Assembly: GCA_964637565.1 (NCBI GenBank)
Contig: CAZWTY010000007.1
Coordinates: 10,369 to 74,368 of the forward strand
Reading direction: 5' to 3'
DNA: 64,000 bases
Origin: DYJE01 sp964637565
GTDB taxonomy: Bacteria > Desulfobacterota > Desulfobacteria > Desulfobacterales > Desulfolunaceae
Position numbers and translations under genes: made by a program. Each line of letters begins with the position of its first letter. Position 1 is the stretch's first letter. Below, one piece after another: positions 1-8,731 of this stretch. The notes under the pieces were generated by a model. It did not search any database. It was not told the origin of the DNA and worked only from the letters and a program-made list of their open reading frames with translations.

Positions 1-1
1 A

Positions 2-1323
2 AAGATTTTCGACCGGGAAACGGAACTGAAGGAAGGGGATTACTTTTCCCTGACCAAGTACCTGGAAGCCCAGCGGAACATGCGGGACATCAACGCCCTC
101 AATTCCGTGGAGTTCAAGGAGTTCGGGCTGAAGGAAAAAGAGGGGAGGGTGGATATCCTGGCCTCGGTGGAAGAGAAAAAACCCTACTATTTCCAGGCGG
201 CCCTGGGTTACGACACCACCCAGAACCGTTATGTGAACGCCAAGCTGGGTGACAGGAACCTGTTTGGTCTGAACAAGGAAGCCTGGGTGTCCCAGGAGGT
301 CAGCGATATAGGTTACCGGTCGGAGGCCGGTGTGACCGAACCCCGTTTTCTTGGGACACGCATATCCTCGACCTTGAATGTGTATGCCGAAAAAATCGAA
401 GAGCTGAACACCGATTTCGGAACCATGACCTACGGTTCGTCCATCAACCTCAGCCGTGAGTTTACGAACAACGTGACCCTGGCCCTGGCCTTCTCCTACC
501 AGTTCAAGGATCAGTACCAGAAAGACCCTGGGGATGNNNNNNNNNNNNNNNNNNNNNNNNNNNNNNNNNNNNNNNNNNNNNNNNNNNNNNNNNNNNNNNN
601 NNNNNNNNNNNNNNNNNNNNNNNNNNNNNNNNNNNNGCCCTGGCCTTCTCCTACCAGTTCAAGGATCAGTACCAGAAAGACCCTGGGGATGTGGGTCAAC
701 AGGAAGACGACGCCTTCGACGGCCGGCACATGTTCATCACCAGCCCCTCGATCAGCTACAATTCCACCGATTCGTTTATCCGGCCCAGGAAAGGGCTGTA
801 CACGATTTTTTCCGTGGATTTTTCCAACGCCCTGGGGGACGCACCCGACGATTTTCTCAAATACCAGGCCCAGGCCCGTTACTATTACTCGCCCCTGTCC
901 TTTCTCACCCTGGCCCTGAGGGCCCGTTACGGCTATCTGGAACCCATTGCCGTAAACGCCGACATTCCCAACGACCAGTTGTTTTTCCTGGGCGGCGCCA
1001 CGGATGTCAGAGGCTTTGACGAAAACCTGCTTCGATTCGACAGCGAAGGAGACCCCGTGGGAGGCCGGGAGTTCTACACAGGCAGCCTGGAAGCGCGGAT
1101 CGATGTGGGCATGAATTTCGAGATCACCTGTTTCTACGACACGGGAAAAGTGGGAAAAACCAACTCCGACGAAGGAGACGAGGGTTTCCGGTCATCGTTG
1201 GGCACAGGCCTGCGTTACGTCACGCCCATCGGTCCTGTGGGCTTCCTTTACGGCTGGAAGACGTCGACCAAAGAAAACGAGGCCAGGGGCAACCTCCATT
1301 TCACCATCGGCTACAGTTTCTGA
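2..1323 (+). CDS. Omp85 family outer-membrane barrel protein (BamA/TamA-like), 5' end outside window
   Basis: The frame is open from the window edge, so the N-terminus is missing. The visible part starts in what looks like the last POTRA domain (segment ending VDILASVEEKKPYYF) and runs into a beta-barrel of alternating aromatic/polar strands. The late FLGGATDVRGFDEN segment matches the VRG(F/Y) motif of lid loop L6 in Omp85 proteins. The protein ends in Phe after a strand (FTIGYSF), the usual C-terminal signal of outer-membrane barrels. The family inserts outer-membrane proteins (BamA) or autotransporters (TamA); which of these it is cannot be told. The reading frame is broken by a run of N at 537-636. 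The 55 bases before the gap are repeated exactly after it, and merging the copies restores one frame, so the gene is probably intact. Confidence 0.8.
537..636. other. Assembly gap (100 N) flanked by a 55-bp exact duplicate
   Basis: Exactly 100 N are present, the usual placeholder for a gap of unknown size. Bases 482-536 and 637-691 are identical, as expected when two contig ends overlap but were not merged. Joining base 536 to base 692 keeps the codon phase and yields one continuous barrel protein. This is an artefact, not a biological repeat. Confidence 0.9.
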
Positions 1324-1345
1324 TCCACGTCTTTTAAAACCCCAC

Positions 1346-2647
1346 TTATTTGATTTTAAGCCAGAGGATACGGGCCGGATTGGCCCCGGTGTTTTCCCAT
1401 TGCGACGGGATTTCGCTTTTCAGGTAGACCACGTCTCCGGAACGGGCGGAAACCGTCTCGCGCCCTGTGGTCATGGTGAGGCGGCCGCTCAGCATGTACC
1501 CCAGTTCTTCGCCTTTGTGGACGAAAAAATGGGAGGGGAGCTTGGTTTTTGGCGGGATTTCGATGATGTAGGGTTCGGCCTTGGGCTCAAAATCCATGGG
1601 GGTGAGCAGGCTGCCGCTGATGCTCCGGGACGGCAGGTCCGGGAAGGCCACGGAGGTGGCTTTGTCCGCCGGGAACACAAGCCGTGTTTCGATGCCGCTG
1701 CTTCCCTGGAAAAAGTAGGTGATGTCCACGAACAGGGCTTCGGCGATTTTGAGAAGGGCGCTCAAGGACGGGCTGATCAGGTTGCTTTCCACCTGGGAGA
1801 TGTTGCTGGGGGTCACGCCCACCAGTTTCGCCAGTTCGGCCTGGGTGACGCCCTGCTTTTTCCGGAGTTCTTTCAGCCGCATGCCGATGTTGATCTGCTT
1901 TCCCGATCTCCGGTCATCGGCGAATTCGATGGTCATGCCCTTGACGTTGAACGCGTTGGGCTTGTGGGGTGCGACGGGGCTCCGTCCTTCAGCCTTGAGA
2001 ATGGTCAGGGTGGGTTCTTCACCCTGAACGGAAAGGTCGATGGCCACCTGGGCGATCTGGTTGATATGGGCCTTGACCTGGTTGGAATGGGCGCCTTTTT
2101 CGATGATCCAGTAGGCGATGGTGTTCAGGTCGTACAGCCGGGGGCAGGAATGGGAATAGAATTTCCGGATGCTGTCTTCGGAACCCCAGAGGTCCTGCAT
2201 GCCTGTCAGGCTTTCGATGACGAGACGCACATCCCCTTCCATGGTTTTATGGATGCCGTAAATGGCTTCCATGACGTTTTCAGGCCGGGTGGGTTCGTTT
2301 ACCTTGATGATCTGGTAAGGCCACTGGGCCCCGTTTTTTTCATAGAACTGCTCGAACACCTCGGAGCTGTCTCCCTTTCCCTGGGTGAAACAGTCGAGGA
2401 TGGTGAGGTTGTTGTTTCTTGCAAGCGGGCCCAGCATTTCCAGGAGGTTTTTCGGGGAGCGGTCGAAACTCACATAGATGATGGATTTGTTCTGGGCCTG
2501 GGATGTCTGGATCAGGTTCATGCAGAAGGGCAGGGCGAGGCTTCCCGCGTCGTCGTACCAGATCACGTTGTCGCCGATGTAAAGTCCGCCCAGGATCCGG
2601 TCAAGGGTGCTGATTCCCGATGATACCCTGATTTTTTCTAAAAACAT
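1346..2647 (-). CDS. KaiC/RecA-like domain fused to XRE helix-turn-helix and cupin (regulator)
   Basis: This 433-residue protein has three parts. Residues about 5-235 look like a KaiC-type RecA fold: GISTLD then LGG at 11-21, and a Walker-B-like RLVIESLT near 141-148. The P-loop position (31-40, YDDAGSLALP) lacks the Gly-Lys-Thr/Ser, so ATP binding is probably lost. Residues about 255-315 are an XRE-type helix-turn-helix (GVTQAELAKLVGVTPSNISQ). Residues about 340-433 are a cupin (HKGEELGYMLSGRL, then SGDVVYL). XRE-cupin proteins usually repress or activate a nearby metabolic gene after binding a small molecule. The added inactive RecA domain is unusual. The gene stands alone, facing the barrel gene tail to tail with a 22-bp gap. 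Confidence 0.75.
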   Translation of the reverse strand: MFLEKIRVSSGISTLDRILGGLYIGDNVIWYDDAGSLALPFCMNLIQTSQAQNKSIIYVSFDRSPKNLLEMLGPLARNNNLTILDCFTQGKGDSSEVFEQFYEKNGAQWPYQIIKVNEPTRPENVMEAIYGIHKTMEGDVRLVIESLTGMQDLWGSEDSIRKFYSHSCPRLYDLNTIAYWIIEKGAHSNQVKAHINQIAQVAIDLSVQGEEPTLTILKAEGRSPVAPHKPNAFNVKGMTIEFADDRRSGKQINIGMRLKELRKKQGVTQAELAKLVGVTPSNISQVESNLISPSLSALLKIAEALFVDITYFFQGSSGIETRLVFPADKATSVAFPDLPSRSISGSLLTPMDFEPKAEPYIIEIPPKTKLPSHFFVHKGEELGYMLSGRLTMTTGRETVSARSGDVVYLKSEIPSQWENTGANPARILWLKIK

Positions 2648-2916
2648 GGATGTTGCCTTTCGTTTGATGAATCAGAGGGAATGCCGTGCCTGATGATGAC
2701 CGGAACTGGTTTTCCGGCCCGTGATACGGAACGGACAACACGTCAGTTGGGATTCCATGGTTTCACCTGATTGTTTTTTTGACCAAAATTTGTGGCCGAT
2801 TATAGACCCGGTTATGGCCTATGGCAAGTTGAAATGGCTTATCCCTGATAAAATCAATCAGATGCGGCTTTCCCATCAACGGTCTGTTTTCAGGGAGTTT
2901 GGAGAAGGGTTGGCGG

Positions 2917-3582
2917 TCAGTCGTGTGAACCCCAGATTTTATCCTTGGAATGATAACGACTCTGTATCCATCCCGGCTTATCGAAATAAACGGTGTATCC
3001 TTCGTCATGTCTGACGTACCTGTAAGTCCTGTGGACAAAGATTCCCATCTCGGTTTTCATATCCGAATCCGATAAGTTCAGATCCGTTTGGATGTCCTTC
3101 GGGTATTCACCATGTTCGGATTTGTACGTTTCGATTTTGTTAATGATATAAGCCGCCTTTTTTATGGTTCTTTCATGCATTCGCGGAATGACGATTCCAG
3201 CTACGGCCGCTGTGGTCATCAATGAAAGAAAAAGGACCATGGCGGTAACGGCATGGGATCTGCTGCGTTTTATCAGGGAGATCAGAAGAAGTATCAAAAA
3301 TGCACACACGGCACCAAGGATCGCGATGCCAAGCATGACAGCGAACAGGAGGTCCGGTGAAAGATCAATGCAGGCATACGAAAGCAGAACCGAAATGAAC
3401 ATGTATGTGAAAGCGGTTTTTTTAATCATCTGGGTGGCCATGGCATGCCCGAACAGTAGGTCCTCGGGAAGGGTTGATGAATCTTCAAAGTCCGTGAACG
3501 CTGACTTTATAGTGGTTTCCAATACAGACCGGTCGATTGGGGCGATAGTGAATATCGAGAGCAGTTTCGTGATGGCGATCAA
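2917..3582 (-). CDS. Membrane protein with pilin-like C-terminal domain, function unknown
   Basis: This protein has 221 residues. There are three or four hydrophobic segments: about 55-75 (AFTYMFISVLLSYACI), 78-105 (LLFAVMLGIAILGAV) and 113-135 (AVTAMVLFLSLMTTAAVAGI). They are followed by a soluble tail. The tail segment IINKIETYKSEHGEYPKDI resembles the start of the globular part of type IV pilins and type II secretion pseudopilins (helix, then a YP turn), which suggests an extracytoplasmic fold rather than a true pilin, since no prepilin cleavage site is present. Its ATG overlaps the stop of the upstream Old Yellow Enzyme gene (ATGA), so the two are translationally coupled. I do not recognise a named family. 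Confidence 0.55.
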   Translation of the reverse strand: MIAITKLLSIFTIAPIDRSVLETTIKSAFTDFEDSSTLPEDLLFGHAMATQMIKKTAFTYMFISVLLSYACIDLSPDLLFAVMLGIAILGAVCAFLILLLISLIKRSRSHAVTAMVLFLSLMTTAAVAGIVIPRMHERTIKKAAYIINKIETYKSEHGEYPKDIQTDLNLSDSDMKTEMGIFVHRTYRYVRHDEGYTVYFDKPGWIQSRYHSKDKIWGSHD

Positions 3583-4718
3583 CTGAAGCGACCGGTCATA
3601 TGTTGTCCGGAATTTTTATCCTTTTCCAGTTCCCGTGTGACGCAATACACCCCGCGGCCTTCAAATCCGGGATTGAAGCATAAATTATCGGATTTACATT
3701 CCGCTTTACGAAGGTCCCCGTTTTTCCAGCGATTGATCAAATCCGGCTCACGAATAAACGGCCTGCTCATGGAGATGTAATCCGCAATTCCTTCGGAGAC
3801 TATTCGGTCGGCGACAGGGAATGACCGAAAACCGCCCACGAGGATCAAGGGTGTTTTCATATGTTTTTTGAAGTGTTTTGCGTATTCTTCGAAATAGGCT
3901 TCCTTATCTTCTGCCGTGATACCGGGTCTGCTTGGCGACAGCTTGCCTGTCCTGATGATGCCGCCACTGACTTCAATGGCATCGAAGCCTGCACCGGCAA
4001 AGAGCTCCGCGGCCTTTAAAGAATCTTCTTTTGTCAGTCCGTTTTCGATAAAGTCCGCACCATTCATTTTGATGAGGATGGGATAATCTGGCCCGACAAC
4101 GTCTCGTATGGCCTGATAAATCTGGAGATGGATTCTGGCTCTGTTTTCAATCGATCCGCCGTATTCATCCTTCCGCCTATTGTAGGCCGGAGAGAGAAAC
4201 TGGCTCAGCAAATAGCCATGGCCGGAATGAAGTTCAATTCCATCAAAACCGGCGGCCTTAGCCCTTTTTGCCGCTTGGGCGTAGGATGAAATAAGGTGCT
4301 GAACATCTTCTGATCTTATGGTTCGAACATTGGCTTCCGGAAAACCCTCAGGCTCTGACACGGTTAATGCCGCCCTGCCAGTCAACGCCACCTCCGCATA
4401 CAGGCCGGCATGGGCAAGCTGCATGGCAATTTTGCCGTTGTTTTCATGAACGGCTGAAGCCATCGCCTCCAATCCTGGAATGAGGCTGTCGTCATAAACC
4501 CCAAGTTGCCTGGGGGTCCCCTGTCCCTCCAGCGAAACATAAGAATGGCTTGTTACAATCAAACCGACACCGCCCGTGGCCAGCGATGTCATCGTGTTGA
4601 TCAACTCACGGGTGACTTCACCTTTTTCAGTTGCAAGTCCTTCCAACGTGGCTGCCCGCACAAATCTGTTTTTCAAGGGCATGTTGTTGATGGAGCTTTC
4701 TTCGAACAATCTGTTCAT
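3579..4718 (-). CDS. NADH:flavin oxidoreductase, Old Yellow Enzyme family
   Basis: The protein has 379 residues from the ATG at 4718, which has GGAG about nine bases upstream. A longer frame to 4787 has no ribosome-binding site and an unlikely N-terminus. It is a TIM barrel of the OYE family: NNMPLKNRFVRAAT at the start, HSGHGYLLSQFLSPAYNRR (His-x-x-His-like substrate site region and the loop after it), GGSIENRAR, then FMN-phosphate-binding GGFRS and SMSRPFIREPDL. Such enzymes reduce activated C=C bonds with NAD(P)H. The C-terminal CysX6Cys...GVYC pattern is common in this subgroup and is not the [4Fe-4S] motif of 2,4-dienoyl-CoA reductase. The substrate cannot be told. It is coupled to the downstream membrane protein by a 4-bp overlap. 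Confidence 0.88.
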   Translation of the reverse strand: MNRLFEESSINNMPLKNRFVRAATLEGLATEKGEVTRELINTMTSLATGGVGLIVTSHSYVSLEGQGTPRQLGVYDDSLIPGLEAMASAVHENNGKIAMQLAHAGLYAEVALTGRAALTVSEPEGFPEANVRTIRSEDVQHLISSYAQAAKRAKAAGFDGIELHSGHGYLLSQFLSPAYNRRKDEYGGSIENRARIHLQIYQAIRDVVGPDYPILIKMNGADFIENGLTKEDSLKAAELFAGAGFDAIEVSGGIIRTGKLSPSRPGITAEDKEAYFEEYAKHFKKHMKTPLILVGGFRSFPVADRIVSEGIADYISMSRPFIREPDLINRWKNGDLRKAECKSDNLCFNPGFEGRGVYCVTRELEKDKNSGQHMTGRFS

Positions 4719-4804
4719 GCGTATCTCCAATTCTTTGCTGAATATAACGCTGCACGGAAGAAGCGCTTGGAGCGCACTGGAAAGCATTGCCTGCCCCAGG
4801 CTCG

Positions 4805-5284
4805 TTAGATATTGATAATGTTACGAATACTTCTAATCCTTGGATCTTCTAATACTGAGCCTCGAAGGTGGAGAATATGGGCATTCACATGTTCTTTGTA
4901 TATTGAATACTCTGCAACCACACTATGAGGTACAACGACTGCATCAATTATTGAATAGTTCTGATCAAAAATAACACCGACAAGATAATCAAAGTCCTTT
5001 TCCTTGAGCTTTCTAATTGCACTGAGCTGTCTGGATTTGTTTTCTGGTGTTATTCGTCTTCCTTTTATTTGATACTTTAAACCGTTTTCATCAACTCCGT
5101 CATATCCAGATGCTGAATTATTAGCCAACTTCAAGTTCAATGCTTTTGCAACTAACCATTCCGTGTAGTCACCGACAGGATTATTTTTTGTTCTAACTAC
5201 CTTCCGTGACTTTAATTCATCAATGATTGATGCATGAAGACGCAGCAGATCTTTTTCGTTCAAATTTGAAAAATCTTGGTCCAT
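4805..5284 (-). CDS. DUF6998-like protein, possible PD-(D/E)XK nuclease fold
   Basis: The protein has 159 residues from ATG 5284; an upstream extension to 5392 is unlikely. The core reads NPVGDYTEWLVAKAL, then GYDGVDENGLKYQIKGRR. Glu, Asp and Gln-x-Lys sit in the order expected for a degenerate PD-(D/E)XK metal site, and the pattern matches what I recall as DUF6998. Such small proteins are found as solitary genes and near defence loci; no activity is known to me. The DNA is clearly more AT-rich than the operon that follows at 5404, which suggests recent acquisition. No methyltransferase or partner is next to it. Assignment to the nuclease fold is inference from motif spacing. Confidence 0.6.
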   Translation of the reverse strand: MDQDFSNLNEKDLLRLHASIIDELKSRKVVRTKNNPVGDYTEWLVAKALNLKLANNSASGYDGVDENGLKYQIKGRRITPENKSRQLSAIRKLKEKDFDYLVGVIFDQNYSIIDAVVVPHSVVAEYSIYKEHVNAHILHLRGSVLEDPRIRSIRNIINI

Positions 5285-5403
5285 GTTTGTTCTTTTACTG
5301 CCAATATCCTTACTATCAGGTCTTTGTTTAGGAACCCTATCATACTCGCAACTGACGGAAATGCCAGGCGCGGGGTGGGCATCCCGCGCCATGGGCGGTT
5401 CGG

Positions 5404-6228
5404 CTACTCCAGATACTCGAAGGCCTCGGACAGTTTCTTCATATGGCTTTTCTCGCCGTTGGCGATGCCGTAGAGGATCTTCTTGATGTCCGGATCGTCC
5501 ACCATGTCGGCGCCGTTCCGGTAAAGATCGAAGGCCGAGTATTCGATGTCCAGCGCCATTTCCAGAATGGCCACGGGCTGGGCGGTTTTGATGTTGTCAA
5601 GCCTTGCCAGGGCTTCCTTGAGTTCCACACCGCCTTCGAGAATGTCGCCTTTCATGCTGAGAAACAGGGTGTCGAACTCCGGCAGGTCCTCTTTTCTCTG
5701 GACAAGAATGCGGTACAGGGCTTCGGCGTGATCGGATTCGGCCAGGGACAGGTATTCGATGGCGTCGCTGAACGGCTCGTTGGGAAATTTTTCAAGGATG
5801 GATTTGTAGAAGTTCCAGGCCCCTTTTTCCAGGTCCATGGCGGCCAGCAGCATTTCCTCAAAGTCGTTTTTCGGTCCCAGAACCTGGACCCTGGGGAAGT
5901 CCTGAACGACATTCCCCTCCCATGAAAGAATCCCGCCGCTGTGGTTGATGATGCGGCCCGGTTTCTTCAGGAGATCGGTGGCCAGGGCCGCGGCGGCTTT
6001 GGAACGGGCCCCGGTCTGGCAGGTGAAGATCAGGTCTGTGTTTTCGGGCAGGTCGGGCGCTTTTCGTCCAAGAACGGTGAAAGGAATCAGACGCGCCCCT
6101 GGAATGTGGCTTTCGTAGTATTCGTCAGGCTGGCGCACATCAATGATGGCGTATTCCTTTTCGTTGTGGGTATCGATGTATTCTTTCAGTTCTGCGGATG
6201 TGATGGATTCGATGGTTTTCCGGTTCAT
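5404..6228 (-). CDS. Rhodanese-rubrerythrin fusion protein
   Basis: This is a 274-residue, two-domain protein. Residues about 5-110 are a rhodanese with the active-site loop CQTGARS, so the persulfide-forming Cys is present. Residues about 120-274 are a ferritin-like diiron domain of the rubrerythrin type with both half-sites (AESDHAEALY and NGEKSHMKKL give Glu-x-x-His; upstream Glu residues lie in LEKGAWNFY and LDIEYSAFDLY). No rubredoxin domain is attached. Rubrerythrins reduce peroxide, and rhodaneses carry sulfane sulfur. A fusion suggests sulfur transfer coupled to peroxide or oxygen defence, but the real reaction is unknown. It is the last gene of a six-gene operon, 12 bp after its neighbour. 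Confidence 0.88.
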   Translation of the reverse strand: MNRKTIESITSAELKEYIDTHNEKEYAIIDVRQPDEYYESHIPGARLIPFTVLGRKAPDLPENTDLIFTCQTGARSKAAAALATDLLKKPGRIINHSGGILSWEGNVVQDFPRVQVLGPKNDFEEMLLAAMDLEKGAWNFYKSILEKFPNEPFSDAIEYLSLAESDHAEALYRILVQRKEDLPEFDTLFLSMKGDILEGGVELKEALARLDNIKTAQPVAILEMALDIEYSAFDLYRNGADMVDDPDIKKILYGIANGEKSHMKKLSEAFEYLE

Positions 6229-6240
6229 GGTTCTATCCTT

Positions 6241-7347
6241 TCATTGGGCCGTGGAGGCCGTGTTTTTTGTCCGGGTGAAAAACAGGACGACCAGCAGCAG
6301 GAAATAGCCGATGATCGCCAGGATGGAAAACGTGCCGTAATAATAACCCATGGGAGCGAGAAATGCCACCACGATCCAGTGGGCCACAATCAGATGACGG
6401 GAATGGAGACGGATGGGGAAATCGTCGAACCGCATGATCACGGCAAGCCCGCTTAAGTTCCAGCCGTAGAGGGATGCGAAGGAATGGATCTTGAGCAAAA
6501 GCTTCGACCCCATGTCGAAATGCGCGGGAAAGAATTCCAGGATGATGTACGCAATGCCGGTGATGGCCGTGTAAAGCAGGAAGAACATGCCGGAGGTGAG
6601 GAAGTTCTTCTGCTGGATGTGGTCCACGTTCTGTTTGAACAGCAGAAGGATGGTGATGACCGCCGCGAACAGCATGGATGTGACCACCACCTGGGGCATG
6701 AGTTTTTCCATGAGGATGAACAGGAAGAAGATGATCACCCCAAGGTTGACGGTCCAGAAACACAGGTTTCTCAGGAACGTTTCCAGCTTTGTTCTTTCCG
6801 GCTTCATGATGGCGAACATCACCGACATGGTGATCAGGGACAGGGGAAAGGAAAACCCGAGAAAGAAGGTGTCCAGCTTCAGTTTGGCAATGGTGATCAG
6901 TTTCAGGTATTCGTTGTTGATGATCACGGCCGAAGAGATCAAAAGGCCCAGGGACAGGCAGAGCAGGGAGGCCTGGTTGAATTTTTCCGAGACCGGGGCG
7001 CGGTTCTGGAAGAAATTCCATGGGAAAAACGAAAACCGTTTGATCCGAACCGATTCCACAATGGCGAAAAGCACGATGGAGCAGGCCACGGTGGCCGGAT
7101 AGAATTCCAGAAAAGCCAGCACGGCGTAGAGCAGGGAAATCCCCAGGAAAGCTCCGGATTTATACGTGAGACGGCGGAGGTTTTCCGTGTAGTAGAGAAC
7201 CAGGGTTCCGCCCGAGCAGAGGTTGAACAGAAAGATGTGCAGCCGGTCGAAATTCAGGTTGGCGGAGCCGAAGAACTGGTGAAGGAAGCCAAAGCCCAGG
7301 GCTGTTGTCATCAGGATCAGGAAGATCGTTTTCAGGTGTCGACTCAT
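6241..7347 (-). CDS. Polytopic membrane protein, function unknown
   Basis: The protein has 368 residues, almost entirely hydrophobic, with about ten predicted membrane segments (for example ALGFGFLHQFF, LVLYYTENL, GAFLGISLLYAVLAFL, LGVIIFFLFILM, AHWIVVAFLAPMGYYYG). Histidines in or near membrane segments (HQFF, RLHIFLF, KIHSFASLYGWN, VAHWIVV) could ligate haem or metal, but no known motif is complete. The gene sits between the SRPBCC-epimerase gene (4-bp gap) and the rhodanese-rubrerythrin gene (12-bp gap), so it is co-transcribed with redox genes. I do not recognise the family. Confidence 0.65.
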   Translation of the reverse strand: MSRHLKTIFLILMTTALGFGFLHQFFGSANLNFDRLHIFLFNLCSGGTLVLYYTENLRRLTYKSGAFLGISLLYAVLAFLEFYPATVACSIVLFAIVESVRIKRFSFFPWNFFQNRAPVSEKFNQASLLCLSLGLLISSAVIINNEYLKLITIAKLKLDTFFLGFSFPLSLITMSVMFAIMKPERTKLETFLRNLCFWTVNLGVIIFFLFILMEKLMPQVVVTSMLFAAVITILLLFKQNVDHIQQKNFLTSGMFFLLYTAITGIAYIILEFFPAHFDMGSKLLLKIHSFASLYGWNLSGLAVIMRFDDFPIRLHSRHLIVAHWIVVAFLAPMGYYYGTFSILAIIGYFLLLVVLFFTRTKNTASTAQ

Positions 7348-7351
7348 GCGT

Positions 7352-8731
7352 TTACCATGCTCCCAGGGTTTCTTTCAGTGCGGATGTGAGGTCAGGATGG
7401 TTGAATGTGAAACCGCTGTCAAGAAGTTTCGAAGGGCTTACCTTTGATCCGGACAAGAGGACTTCCTCGCCCATCTGACCGAAAACCCCACGAATCACGC
7501 GTGCGGGAATGTGAAACAGGGCCGGGCGGTTCAGGACCCGGGCCAGGGTTTTCGTGTAGTCCAGGTTGGTCACGGGATGGGGGGCCGTGAGATTCACGGG
7601 GCCTTCAAGACCGGGCGTGGCGATCAGGTGGTGTATGGCGTACAGGATGTCTTCCAGGGAAATCCAGCTGACATACTGGGCTCCGGATCCCATGGCCGCG
7701 CCCAGGCCGGCTTTGAAAAGGCCGAGGACTTTGGACAAAGCGCCTCCCTGGGGAGAGAGGACCACCCCGATGCGCATGTTGACCGTGCGGATACCGGCGT
7801 TAATGGCTTCTTCACAGGCTTCTTCCCAGTCCATGCAAAGCTTTGAGATAAACTGGTGGCCAGTGCTTGCCGATTCATCCACGGTTGCGTCCCCGGTGTT
7901 TCCGTAAAAACCGATGGCCGAAGCGCAGAGAAAGACGGAAGGGGGGCTTTCAAGCCGGGCCAGGGTTCCTGCAAGAAGACGGGTGCCTTTGACCCGGCTG
8001 GCTGTGAGACGCTGTTTCACACTGTCGGTCCATTTGACTTCCCCGATGTTTTCACCGGCCAGATGGATCACCACGTCAAATCCTTCAAGAGCTTCGGGAT
8101 CGAGGATGCCTCGTTCCGGGTCCCAGAAGATTTCGTTTTTTCCGGCAGAAGGCTGACGCCTTACCAGTGTTGAAACCGTGTGGCCGCCTGTGGTGAGAAA
8201 GGGAACGAGGGTCGTTCCGATCAGGCCGCTGGCTCCGGTGATGGCGATACGGAGCGTCCGCTGGATTTTTCCGGAAAGATGGAGTGCAAGATCCCTTCGG
8301 GTGACCGTGTGCCTGTACCGGAAGATCCTCTCCAGGTCCTTGCGGATGAAGGACGTGACCCAGGCGGAACGGTCCAGGGGAAAGGGCATGGAAAACTCGA
8401 TGCTGTCTTCCAGGGTGCTGCCGTTTTCGCGGGGAATGAACCGGTGGGTGTGGCGCCAGACCTTGAACGGCCCCTTGAGCTGGGTGTCGGTGAACATCCG
8501 GCCCGGTTCGCTGGCGGTATGTTCGGCGTCCCAGGCTGAAAACACAGGCCCTGTCTTGATTTTCAGCTTCACACGGGTGCCTTTGTCCACACCCGGTGTT
8601 TTGGAGATGATCAGCAAAGGTGCCCAGGGCGGGCTCAGACGCCGGATAGCCCCTTCACGGGCATGCCAGTCGTACACCTCTTCGGCCGGAGCGGCTACTG
8701 CCGACCGTTTTTCAAAACGTTCCGTTGTCAT
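7352..8731 (-). CDS. SRPBCC domain fused to TIGR01777-type NAD(P)-dependent epimerase
   Basis: The protein has 459 residues. Residues about 1-150 form an SRPBCC/START-like lipid-binding fold (KRSAVAAPAEEVYDWHAREG...LSPPW). From about 160 there is an extended SDR-type Rossmann domain (ITGASGLIGTTLVPFL), then VIHLAGENIGE and SAIGFYGNTGD, hallmarks of the TIGR01777 family (YfcH/SDR39U1). The enzyme substrate is not known. A second family member without the SRPBCC part lies at 40588. Its ATG overlaps the sfsA stop (ATGA), so the two are coupled. Confidence 0.88.
   Translation of the reverse strand: MTTERFEKRSAVAAPAEEVYDWHAREGAIRRLSPPWAPLLIISKTPGVDKGTRVKLKIKTGPVFSAWDAEHTASEPGRMFTDTQLKGPFKVWRHTHRFIPRENGSTLEDSIEFSMPFPLDRSAWVTSFIRKDLERIFRYRHTVTRRDLALHLSGKIQRTLRIAITGASGLIGTTLVPFLTTGGHTVSTLVRRQPSAGKNEIFWDPERGILDPEALEGFDVVIHLAGENIGEVKWTDSVKQRLTASRVKGTRLLAGTLARLESPPSVFLCASAIGFYGNTGDATVDESASTGHQFISKLCMDWEEACEEAINAGIRTVNMRIGVVLSPQGGALSKVLGLFKAGLGAAMGSGAQYVSWISLEDILYAIHHLIATPGLEGPVNLTAPHPVTNLDYTKTLARVLNRPALFHIPARVIRGVFGQMGEEVLLSGSKVSPSKLLDSGFTFNHPDLTSALKETLGAW

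Noticed and set aside
482..691. A true 55-bp repeat inside the barrel gene
   Set aside because: The copies flank exactly 100 N and merging them restores the frame, so an unmerged contig overlap is simpler.
1400..2623. Long plus-strand open frame (407 codons) opposite the XRE-cupin gene
   Set aside because: It mirrors a real gene in GC-rich DNA; the translation is low-complexity in Gly, Phe, Asp and Val with no family look.
2721..3014. Open frame on the plus strand, 97 codons
   Set aside because: It overlaps the tail of the membrane-protein gene, has no ribosome-binding site and no recognisable motif.
6484..7389. Plus-strand 301-codon frame
   Set aside because: Antisense of the polytopic membrane gene; the charged, His-rich translation is the typical mirror of hydrophobic codons.
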